From: JALZDI01 sp965653225
GTDB taxonomy: Bacteria > Actinomycetota > Actinomycetes > Propionibacteriales > Nocardioidaceae
Direction: 5' to 3'
DNA length: 24,930 bases
Assembly: GCA_965653225.1 (NCBI GenBank)
Contig: CBFGZI010000051.1
Span: 1-24,930 of the forward strand
Below are positions 1 through 6,186 of this stretch, piece by piece (position 1 is the stretch's first letter; each line of letters opens with the position of its first letter). A program made the translations under genes and the position numbers. The notes under the pieces were generated by a model. That model made no database searches and had not been told where the DNA came from. It worked only from the letters and a program-made list of their open reading frames with translations.

Positions 1-13
1 GAGACGAGACCCC

Positions 14-805
14 ATGACCGTGCTCGACGACATCATCGTCGGGGTCCGCGCGGACCTCGCCGAACGCGAGCAGCGCACCCCGCTGGCCGACCTGCAGCAG
101 CAGGTCGCCGCCGCGCCGCCCGCGCGCGACCCGATGCCGGGATTCGCCGCGCCCGGCATCTCGGTGATCGCCGAGGTCAAGCGCGCCAGCCCCAGCAGGG
201 GTGACCTCGCCCCGATCGCCGACCCCGCGGCGCTTGCGCGTGAGTACGCAGCCGGCGGCGCCGCGGCGATCAGCGTGCTCACCGAGCAGCGCCGCTTCGG
301 CGGCAGCCTGGACGACCTGCGCGCGGTGCGCGCTGCCGTGGACACCCCGATCCTGCGCAAGGACTTCATCGTCACGCCGTACCAGCTGTGGGAGGCCCGC
401 GCCGCCGGTGCCGACCTGGCCCTGCTGATCGTCGCCGCGCTCACCCAGCCCGAGCTGCACACGCTGCTGGAGGTGACCGGCGAGGCCGGTCTCACCGCCC
501 TGGTCGAGGTCCACGACGAGGACGAGCTCGACCGCGCGCTGGGCGCCGGTGCCACCCTGGTCGGGGTGAACGCACGCAACCTGCGCACCCTCGACGTGCA
601 GCCCGACACCTTCGCCCGGCTGGCACCACGGGTGCCCGACGGCGTGGTGACGGTCGCCGAGTCCGGCATCCGCGGTCCCGACGACGTGCGCCGCTACGCC
701 GAGGGCGGGGCCGATGTCGTGCTCGTCGGCGAGGCGCTGGTCACCGGCGACGACCCGCGGGGTGCGGTGCAGAAGATGGTCGCGGCCGGCGAGCGGGCAG
801 GCTGA
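14..805 (+). CDS. trpC: Indole-3-glycerol phosphate synthase
   Basis: This 263-residue protein is a (beta/alpha)8-barrel enzyme. It closes 1-(o-carboxyphenylamino)-1-deoxyribulose 5-phosphate to indole-3-glycerol phosphate, the fourth step of tryptophan synthesis, in the cytosol. The family's active-site strings are visible: EVKRASPSRG at residues 54-63 (Glu54 and Lys56), LRKDFIV with the catalytic Lys at 116, LVEVHDE with Glu165, GVNARNL with Asn186, and VAESGI with Glu216-Ser217. It is a stand-alone TrpC, not fused to TrpF, and has the usual length. Only 13 bases precede the ATG in the window, so its ribosome binding site and any trp leader lie outside. The next ATG follows its stop after one base, so it is cotranscribed with trpB and trpA. 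Identification is secure. Confidence 0.97.
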   Translation: MTVLDDIIVGVRADLAEREQRTPLADLQQQVAAAPPARDPMPGFAAPGISVIAEVKRASPSRGDLAPIADPAALAREYAAGGAAAISVLTEQRRFGGSLDDLRAVRAAVDTPILRKDFIVTPYQLWEARAAGADLALLIVAALTQPELHTLLEVTGEAGLTALVEVHDEDELDRALGAGATLVGVNARNLRTLDVQPDTFARLAPRVPDGVVTVAESGIRGPDDVRRYAEGGADVVLVGEALVTGDDPRGAVQKMVAAGERAG

Positions 806-806
806 C

Positions 807-2090
807 ATGGGAACGAAGACGAGTAGAGACACCGGGACGGACATGGACGCGGAGCAGCAGGCGCCGACGGCGTACGTCCAGGGACCGGACCCGCACGGGC
901 ACTGGGGCCCGTTCGGCGGGCGGTTCATGCCCGAGGCGCTGATCGCGCCACTGGACGAGCTCGAGCAGGCCTGGCGCGAGGCGATGTCCGACGACGCGTT
1001 CACCGGCGAGTTCAGGCGGATGCTGCGCGAGTACGCCGGCACGCCGAGCCTGCTGTACGACGCGACCCACCTTTCCGAGATCGCCGGCGCGCGCATCCTG
1101 CTCAAGCGCGAGGACCTGAACCACACCGGCGCGCACAAGATCCGCAACGTCCTCGGCCAGGCGCTGCTGACCAAGCGGATGGGCAAGACACGGGTGATCG
1201 CCGAGACCGGCGCCGGCCAGCACGGCGTCGCCACCGCCACCGCGTGTGCCTACCTCGGCCTCGAGTGCGTGGTGTACATGGGCGAGGTCGACACACAGCG
1301 GCAGGCGCTCAACGTCGCCCGCATGCGACTGCTGGGCGCCGACGTGGTCCCGGTGCGCACCGGCAGCCGCACGCTCAAGGACGCGATCAACGAGGCGCTG
1401 CGCGACTGGGTCGCGACCGTCGACCACACCCACTACCTGCTGGGCACCGCCGCCGGGGCGCACCCGTTCCCGGCGATGGTGCGCGACTTCTGCCGGGGCA
1501 TCGGCGACGAGGCGCGTGCGCAGTCGCTGGACCTGCTCGGCCGGCTCCCCGACGCGGTCTGCGCCTGCGTCGGTGGCGGGTCCAACGCGATCGGCATGTT
1601 CAGCGCGTTCATCCCCGACGAGTCGGTGCGGCTGTACGGCTTCGAGGCCGGCGGCGAGGGGTTCGACACGGGACGGCACGCCGCCACGATCTCCGCCGGC
1701 GAGGTCGGAGTGCTGCACGGCGCCCGGTCGTTCCTGCTGCAGGACGAGGACGGGCAGACGGTGGAGTCGCACTCGATCTCCGCCGGGCTCGACTACCCCG
1801 GCGTCGGTCCCGAGCACGCGCACCTCGCGCGATCCGGGCGGGCGTCCTACCGGCCGGTGTCCGACGCCGAGGCGATGGAGGCGTTCTCGCTGCTGTCGCG
1901 CGCCGAGGGCATCATCCCGGCGATCGAGTCCGCGCACGCGGTGTCGGGTGCGCTGCAGGTGGCTCGCGAGCTGGGCCCGGACGCCGTGATCGCGGTGTGC
2001 CTGTCCGGACGCGGCGACAAGGACATGGACACCGCAGCGAAGTGGCTCGGGTTCGTCGACGAGCAGGGCAGCCCGGAGGTCGACGCATGA
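807..2090 (+). CDS. trpB: Tryptophan synthase beta chain
   Basis: This PLP enzyme condenses indole, channelled from TrpA, with L-serine to make L-tryptophan. From the ATG at 807 it is 427 residues. HTGAHK carries the PLP lysine (Lys111), ETGAGQHGVA carries the catalytic Glu, GGGSNAIGMF binds the cofactor phosphate, and HSISAGLDYPGVGPEH and LSGRGDKD near the C-terminus are typical. The residue two after the lysine is Arg (HKIRN), where many homologues have Asn (HKINN); this is a small variation. I preferred the ATG at 807 because AGG at 799-801 sits five bases upstream. An in-frame ATG at 843 (415 residues) is also possible, and the stretch between them is not conserved family sequence. The stop overlaps the trpA start by four bases (ATGA), which suggests translational coupling of the two subunits. 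Confidence 0.96.
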   Translation: MGTKTSRDTGTDMDAEQQAPTAYVQGPDPHGHWGPFGGRFMPEALIAPLDELEQAWREAMSDDAFTGEFRRMLREYAGTPSLLYDATHLSEIAGARILLKREDLNHTGAHKIRNVLGQALLTKRMGKTRVIAETGAGQHGVATATACAYLGLECVVYMGEVDTQRQALNVARMRLLGADVVPVRTGSRTLKDAINEALRDWVATVDHTHYLLGTAAGAHPFPAMVRDFCRGIGDEARAQSLDLLGRLPDAVCACVGGGSNAIGMFSAFIPDESVRLYGFEAGGEGFDTGRHAATISAGEVGVLHGARSFLLQDEDGQTVESHSISAGLDYPGVGPEHAHLARSGRASYRPVSDAEAMEAFSLLSRAEGIIPAIESAHAVSGALQVARELGPDAVIAVCLSGRGDKDMDTAAKWLGFVDEQGSPEVDA

Positions 2091-2932
2091 GCCTGGAGAC
2101 CCAGCGTGCACCGAGCCGGGTTGACGAGACGTTCGTCCGGGCCCGTGCCGAGGGGCGCAGCGTGCTCGTGGGCTACCTGCCCGCCGGCTTCCCGACCTAC
2201 GACGGCTGCATCGAGGCGGTCCGGGCGATGGTCGACGGGGGAGTGGACCTGCTCGAGATCGGGCTGCCCTACAGCGACCCCGTCATGGACGGCCCGACCA
2301 TCCAGGCGGCCGCGCAGCAGGCGCTCGCGGGCGGGCTGCGCACCCGCGACGTGCTCCGAACGGTGGAGGCGGTCGCGCCGGTCGTGCCGACCGTGGTGAT
2401 GACGTACTGGAACCCGGTCGAGAGGTACGGCGTGGACCGCTTCGCCCGCGATCTCGCCGCCGCCGGAGGGTCCGGGCTGATCACGCCCGACCTGGTCCCC
2501 GACGAGGCCGCCGAGTGGCTGGCCGCGTCCGACGCGCACGACCTCGACCGCGTCTTCCTGGTCTCGCCGTCCTCGACCGACGCGCGGATCGCGATGACCA
2601 CGGAGTCGTGCCGGGGCTTCGTCTACGCCACCTCGGTGATGGGCGTCACCGGCACCCGAAAGCAGACCAGCAGCCTCGCGCCCGAGCTGGTGGGCCGGGT
2701 CAAGAAGGTGACCCCGCTGCCGGTGGGCGTCGGTCTCGGCGTGTCCAGCGGCGTCCAGGCCGCCGAGGTCGGCGCGTTCGCCGACGGCGTCATCGTCGGG
2801 TCGGCGTTCGTGCGCTGCCTGCTCGATCCCGGGCAGGACACTTCCGCGGGCGTCTCCGCCGTACGCGCACTGGCGGAGGACCTCGCCGGCGGTGTGCGAA
2901 ACGCGACACCGGGAACTCCGCGCGAGGGTTGA
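2087..2932 (+). CDS. trpA: Tryptophan synthase alpha chain
   Basis: The alpha subunit cleaves indole-3-glycerol phosphate to indole and glyceraldehyde 3-phosphate and passes indole to TrpB. This 281-residue TIM barrel shows LEIGLPYSDPVMDGP around residues 56-70. Glu57 and Asp68 match the catalytic Glu49 and Asp60 of the E. coli enzyme. The loop ATSVMGVTGTR and the phosphate-binding end VGVGLGVSS, then DGVIVGSAFV, are also present. The start codon overlaps the trpB stop in an ATGA arrangement. The downstream lipoprotein gene begins at the very next base after the trpA stop, so the transcript may continue into it. Length and motifs are standard for the family. Confidence 0.97.
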   Translation: MSLETQRAPSRVDETFVRARAEGRSVLVGYLPAGFPTYDGCIEAVRAMVDGGVDLLEIGLPYSDPVMDGPTIQAAAQQALAGGLRTRDVLRTVEAVAPVVPTVVMTYWNPVERYGVDRFARDLAAAGGSGLITPDLVPDEAAEWLAASDAHDLDRVFLVSPSSTDARIAMTTESCRGFVYATSVMGVTGTRKQTSSLAPELVGRVKKVTPLPVGVGLGVSSGVQAAEVGAFADGVIVGSAFVRCLLDPGQDTSAGVSAVRALAEDLAGGVRNATPGTPREG

Positions 2933-3670
2933 GTGGTTGGACCCAACGTGGCGTTCATGCAGGACGACAACGGCAGGCTGCCCACCCGGCTGCCCACGCG
3001 GCTGCCCACGCGGCTGGCCAGGCTGGCGGGTCTGGCCGGACTCTGCGCGCTGCTGGCGCTGGCCGGCTGCGGCTCCGACGGCTCCTCCGGTCACGCGGCC
3101 GCCGTCAGCAGCTCCAGCGGCGTGTCCCAGGCCCAGGACTCCGACGGCTTCCGCGGCGTGGGCCTGCCCCAGCCGTACAAGGTGCCCGACGTCACACTCA
3201 CCGACACCGCAGGCAAGCCGTTCAACCTGGTCCGCGATACGACCAAACCGGTGACGCTGGTGTTCTTCGGCTACACCAACTGCCCGGACGTGTGCAGCCT
3301 GGTGATGGCCGACATGGCCGCGGCGATGACCCAGCTCGACCCGCAGGTCGCCGAGCAGGTGCAGCCGCTGTTCATCACCACCGACCCGGCCCGGGACACC
3401 CCTGCGGTGGTCCGGGCCTACGTCAACCGCTTCAACCCCGCGTTCGAGGGCCTGACCGGCCCGATGTCGAAGATCCGGGCCGCCGCCGCGCCGCTCGGCG
3501 TGCCGATCATGGGCACCCACCGCCTGCCCAGCGGCGGGTACGAGGTCGGGCACGGCAGCCAGATCATCGGCGTCACCGCCGACGACGAGGCGCACGTGGT
3601 CTGGACCCAGGGCACCCCGGTGGACGACCTGGTGGCAGACATCAACACGCTCGTTGAACGGCAGGGGTAG
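2933..3670 (+). CDS. SCO1/SenC family copper-chaperone lipoprotein
   Basis: This 245-residue exported lipoprotein belongs to the SCO1/SenC/PrrC family, which delivers copper to the CuA site of cytochrome c oxidase or acts as a thiol-disulfide protein outside the membrane. A basic n-region and hydrophobic stretch end in the lipobox LAGC, with lipidated Cys46. The thioredoxin-like core follows. CPDVC at residues 117-121 is the family CxxxC copper site, and His207 in EVGHGSQ is the third ligand. The start is GTG at 2933, directly after the trpA stop, with GAGGG at 2924-2928 as ribosome binding site. An ATG at 2957 is possible but lacks one. The signal peptide n-region contains a 12-base tandem repeat (RLPT units). 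The neighbouring lgt encodes the enzyme that would lipidate it. The exact role, copper delivery or redox, is inferred. Confidence 0.9.
   Translation: MVGPNVAFMQDDNGRLPTRLPTRLPTRLARLAGLAGLCALLALAGCGSDGSSGHAAAVSSSSGVSQAQDSDGFRGVGLPQPYKVPDVTLTDTAGKPFNLVRDTTKPVTLVFFGYTNCPDVCSLVMADMAAAMTQLDPQVAEQVQPLFITTDPARDTPAVVRAYVNRFNPAFEGLTGPMSKIRAAAAPLGVPIMGTHRLPSGGYEVGHGSQIIGVTADDEAHVVWTQGTPVDDLVADINTLVERQG
2975..3022 (+). repeat. 12-bp tandem repeat, four units, in the signal peptide
   Basis: Four consecutive 12-base units close to CGGCTGCCCACG occupy 2975-2986, 2987-2998, 2999-3010 and 3011-3022. The middle two are identical and the last is degenerate. They encode RLPT-RLPT-RLPT-RLAR, extending the basic n-region of the lipoprotein signal peptide. 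Because the unit is a multiple of three, copy-number change would lengthen or shorten the peptide without breaking the frame. Confidence 0.9.
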
Positions 3671-3673
3671 CGT
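3668..3673 (+). promoter_or_regulatory. Possible -10 element for lgt
   Basis: TAGCGT fits the actinobacterial TANNNT -10 pattern and lies eight bases before the lgt ATG, so transcription would begin at or next to the start codon. It overlaps the stop codon of the preceding gene. No convincing -35 is seen, and lgt may instead or also be read from the trp transcript. This is the weakest of the leaderless-type sites in the window. Confidence 0.3.
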
Positions 3674-3681
3674 CTCCAGCG

Positions 3682-5082
3682 ATGATCCCCGCTTTCATCC
3701 CGAGCCCCAGCCAGGGCACCTGGCAGATCGGCTTCTTCGAGCTCCGTGCGTACGCGCTGTGCATCATCGCCGGTGTCCTGGTGGCCGTCTGGCTGGGCAA
3801 CAGACGCTGGGTCGCCCGCGGCGGCCAACCCGGCACGGTCGCCGACGTCGCGGTGTGGGCCGTGCCCTTCGGCCTCGTGGGGGCACGGCTCTACCACGTG
3901 GCCACCGACTGGCAGCTGTACTTCTGCTCCACCTGCGACCCGGTCCAGGCGCTCTACATCTGGCGCGGGGGACTGGGGATCTGGGGCGCGGTCATGCTCG
4001 GCGCGGTGGGCGCCTGGATCGGCTGCCGCAGGCGCGGGATCAGCTTCCCGGCGTTCGGCGACGCGATCGTGCCCGCGATCGCGGTGGCCCAGGGCATCGG
4101 CCGGTTCGGGAACTGGTTCAACCAGGAGCTGTTCGGGAAGCCGACGACGCTGCCGTGGGGGCTGGAGATCGACCGCCAGTTCCGGCCGCCGGGCTTCGAG
4201 CAGTTCGCCACATTCCAGCCGACGTTCCTCTACGAGTCGCTGTGGGACTTCGGCATCGCCGGGTTGCTGGTCTGGGCCGACCGTAGGTTCCGGCTCGGCC
4301 ACGGCCGGGTGATCGCGCTGTACATCATGGCCTACACGGCCGGACGCGGCTGGATCGAGATGCTGCGCATCGACACGGCGCACCACATCTTCGGCCTGCG
4401 ACTGAACGTGTGGACCTCGATCCTGGTGTTCCTGTTCGGGTTGGTGTGCTTCGTGTGGTCGGCGCGGAAGCACCCCGGGCGCGAGACGCCCGCCGAGCTC
4501 GGTGGCGAGCCGGCAACCGCGCCCGCGGCAGCGGAGGCCTCCGAGTCCGAGTCCGCAGAGTCCGAGTCCGCCGAGTCCGAGTCCGCAGCCGTTACCGCCG
4601 GGGCCACCGAGTCGGCCGGCGCCGAGGACTCACAGGGCGCGGAACGAGAACCGCCCGGACCGATACCCGCGGAGCCCGACGCCGCGGAGCCAGAACCAGC
4701 GGAGTCCGCGACAGCGGAGTCAGAGCCAGCGGAGCCGCAGACAGCGGAGCCGGAAACCGTCGAAGAGGCGACAGAGCCCGAACCCGCAGAGCCTGAGCGC
4801 ACCGGCCCGCTGTGGAAGACCCGCTCCACCGGTCGCTTCTGGCAGATGTCGCGCGCCACGCCTGAGACGGAGACCGAGCCTGCCGAGCCGCGGGCCGATT
4901 CCGAGGAGGCGGCGAGTGAGGGTGAGTCCGGACCGGCCGAGACCGAGCCCGAGTCAGTAACGGCCGACAGCGGGACCGCGCCCGCGCCGGCCGAGAACGG
5001 GGCCGCGCCCGAGCCGGTCGCAGCGGTGTCCACGACGACCACCAAGCGACGTCGCCGCTGGGGCCTGCGCCGCCGCCGCTGA
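3682..5082 (+). CDS. lgt: Prolipoprotein diacylglyceryl transferase with long acidic C-terminal tail
   Basis: Lgt moves diacylglycerol from phosphatidylglycerol to the lipobox cysteine of prelipoproteins, at the cytoplasmic membrane. The catalytic core fills residues 1-265 with about seven membrane segments. WRGGLGIWGAV at residues 94-104 is the conserved substrate-binding stretch. GRFGNWFNQELFG at 140-152 is the family signature with the essential Arg141 and Asn144. GWIEMLRID near 223-231 holds the conserved C-terminal Arg. The remaining 200 residues are a low-complexity tail rich in Glu, Ala, Pro and Ser, ending in a very basic stretch (KRRRRWGLRRRR). Mycobacterial Lgt proteins also have long C-terminal extensions, so a tail is not unprecedented, but its role is unknown. 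No clear ribosome binding site precedes the ATG. The SCO1-type lipoprotein just upstream is a plausible substrate. Confidence 0.95.
   Translation: MIPAFIPSPSQGTWQIGFFELRAYALCIIAGVLVAVWLGNRRWVARGGQPGTVADVAVWAVPFGLVGARLYHVATDWQLYFCSTCDPVQALYIWRGGLGIWGAVMLGAVGAWIGCRRRGISFPAFGDAIVPAIAVAQGIGRFGNWFNQELFGKPTTLPWGLEIDRQFRPPGFEQFATFQPTFLYESLWDFGIAGLLVWADRRFRLGHGRVIALYIMAYTAGRGWIEMLRIDTAHHIFGLRLNVWTSILVFLFGLVCFVWSARKHPGRETPAELGGEPATAPAAAEASESESAESESAESESAAVTAGATESAGAEDSQGAEREPPGPIPAEPDAAEPEPAESATAESEPAEPQTAEPETVEEATEPEPAEPERTGPLWKTRSTGRFWQMSRATPETETEPAEPRADSEEAASEGESGPAETEPESVTADSGTAPAPAENGAAPEPVAAVSTTTTKRRRRWGLRRRR
4540..4590 (+). repeat. Short tandem repeats in the Lgt tail (SESESAE units)
   Basis: Three 15-base units of the form TCCGAGTCCGCNGAG occur at 4546-4560, 4561-4575 and 4576-4590, preceded by a half unit. 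They encode Ser-Glu-Ser-Glu-Ser-Ala-Glu type repeats. Beyond them, to about 4800, the tail continues as looser GAGCCN/GCGGAGCCN repeats encoding Glu-Pro-Ala motifs. All units keep the reading frame. Confidence 0.8.
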
Positions 5083-5089
5083 TCCCGGC

Positions 5090-5163
5090 TGTCAACTGGT
5101 GACGCGCCGATATTCCAGCTGGTGACGCGCCAATCCGTCGCACCCAGGTCGTGACGCGCCAAG
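5090..5163. repeat. Three copies of a GTGACGCGCC repeat
   Basis: The intergenic region after lgt holds GTGACGCGCC at 5099-5108, 5122-5131 and 5151-5160. The first two copies are 23 bases apart, share an extended context (CARCTGGTGACGCGCCRAT) and look tandem. The third is about 29 bases further on. No gene is recognisable here. Repeated subterminal motifs like these are known at the ends of some insertion sequences, IS21-family elements included, but no transposase is present in the window. Confidence 0.75.
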
Positions 5164-5168
5164 TTTCC

Positions 5169-5214
5169 GGGCGGGTGGACTGGGGCGTCCCGGGTGGGTG
5201 GACTGAGGCATCCC
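5169..5214. repeat. Tandem pair of 23-bp repeats
   Basis: Positions 5169-5191 and 5192-5214 are adjacent 23-base units that differ at only three places. Both have the form GGGYGGGTGGACTGRGGCRTCCC. They follow directly on the GTGACGCGCC repeats and share their 23-base period. They are noncoding and lie between lgt and the promoter of the next gene. I interpret both arrays as the residue of a mobile-element end. A cluster of protein-binding sites is the main alternative. Confidence 0.75.
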
Positions 5215-5241
5215 CGCGAACTTCGGTGAGCCTTTCCTTCG

Positions 5242-5277
5242 GTGAAAAGTGCAGGTCAGACGCCTATTCTGGCGGTA
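5242..5277 (+). promoter_or_regulatory. Promoter giving a leaderless transcript of the VIT gene
   Basis: GTGAAA (5242-5247, four of six matches to TTGACA) is separated by 17 bases from TATTCT (5265-5270). The ATG follows six bases later, where transcription should start. No Shine-Dalgarno lies before the ATG. A direct repeat CTTCGGTGA (5221-5229 and 5237-5245) overlaps the -35 and could be an operator, which is inference. Confidence 0.6.
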
Positions 5278-6035
5278 TGACCGGTGCCGCTTCGACGTCC
5301 CACGAGCCACCCGTCGAAACCCCGCAGATCAGCCACGAGCACCCCGATGTCAACTCCGGGTGGCTGCGTGCCTCGGTGTTCGGCGCGATGGACGGACTGA
5401 TCTCCAACTTCGCCCTGATCGCCGCCATGGTCGGCGGCACGACGGCGGCCGGCGCCGACGCGGGGCTCGTCGTCCTTGCCGGAGTCGGTGGGCTGATCGC
5501 GGGCGCCTTCTCCATGGCCGTCGGTGAGTACAACAGCGTCGCGAGCCAGACGGAGTACGCCCTGGCACAGGTGGCCAAGGAACGCAGCGAGATCATCCGC
5601 AACCCGCACGGCGAGCGGGCCGAGCTGGTCGACATGTACGTCGACAAGGGCATCGACCGTCGCACGGCCGAGGCGATGGCCGCGGAGATCCACAGCGACG
5701 TCGACCGCGCCGTGCACGTGCACGCGATGGAGGAGTTCGGCGTCGACCCCGAGGACGTCCCCTCGCCGATGGTCGCCGCGGTGTCGTCGTTCCTGTCCTT
5801 CAGCGTCGGCGCGGCCATCCCGCTGCTGCCGTTCCTGCTCGGCGTCACCGAGATGACCGGTCTGTGGGCGGCGCTCGTGATCACGCTCACAGCGCTTTTC
5901 GTGTGTGGGGCGATCGTCGCTAAGGTGACCGTCCGGTCGTGGTGGTGGTCCGGGATGCGCCCCATGCTTCTCGGCGGCGCTGCCGCGGCGGTGACGTACC
6001 TGTGCGGGAGCCTGGTGGGAGCCGGTCTCGGCTAG
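5277..6035 (+). CDS. VIT1/CCC1 family membrane transporter
   Basis: This 252-residue protein belongs to the VIT1/CCC1 family, whose studied members move ferrous iron or manganese across membranes. The first helix has the family string VFGAMDGLISNFALI (residues 34-48), usually written VFGAxDGLVSN. The second has AGAFSMAVGEYNSVASQTE (75-93). A hydrophilic, Glu-rich cytosolic stretch follows at about 94-165, ending in HAMEEFGVDPED, and matches the metal-binding region of plant VIT1 in position. Three further helices end with RPMLLGGAAAAVTYLCGSLVG. I placed the start at 5277 because a promoter -10 lies six bases upstream. The in-frame sequence before it runs through the intergenic repeats and is not family-like. 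The substrate cannot be read from sequence. Confidence 0.88.
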   Translation: MTGAASTSHEPPVETPQISHEHPDVNSGWLRASVFGAMDGLISNFALIAAMVGGTTAAGADAGLVVLAGVGGLIAGAFSMAVGEYNSVASQTEYALAQVAKERSEIIRNPHGERAELVDMYVDKGIDRRTAEAMAAEIHSDVDRAVHVHAMEEFGVDPEDVPSPMVAAVSSFLSFSVGAAIPLLPFLLGVTEMTGLWAALVITLTALFVCGAIVAKVTVRSWWWSGMRPMLLGGAAAAVTYLCGSLVGAGLG

Positions 6036-6099
6036 TGACACAGCGCATGATGGTGGCTACTGGCGAGTATTGATTCCTGTCTGGCGTGCAGGCATCGTG

Positions 6100-6186
6100 T
6101 AGGCTCGGCAGCCGGTGATCAGGGCCAACGTCGTCCCTGGGCAGCTTCTGCCGAGAGATCTCTTGACGACGGGTTAGGTGGCCCCA
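6100..6186 (+). promoter_or_regulatory. Probable promoter and structured leader of gltBD
   Basis: The 151 bases between the VIT gene and gltB contain TAGGCT (6100-6105), a good TANNNT -10, without a convincing -35. Transcription would start near 6112 and give a leader of about 75 bases. The leader holds a perfect small hairpin, GGCAG-CTT-CTGCC (6140-6152), and a perfect 10-base palindrome AGAGATCTCT (6154-6163). Either could be a regulatory site for nitrogen control. I see no GlnR-type box I would trust. Confidence 0.45.

Noticed and set aside
741..2111. Long minus-strand open frame (456 codons) opposite trpB
   Set aside because: It mirrors trpB codon for codon in a high-GC gene, has low-complexity Arg/Val/His-rich sequence and no family motif. 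Such antisense frames recur opposite every long gene here, for example 5920-8187 and 21677-24805.
5151..5276. In-frame N-terminal extension of the VIT protein
   Set aside because: It would translate through the intergenic repeats and the promoter and has no ribosome binding site or family similarity.
6035..6073. Small frame (12 codons, GTG then MMVATGEY) before gltB, as a possible leader peptide
   Set aside because: It lies upstream of the predicted -10 at 6100, so it would not be in the gltB leader, and it has no Shine-Dalgarno.
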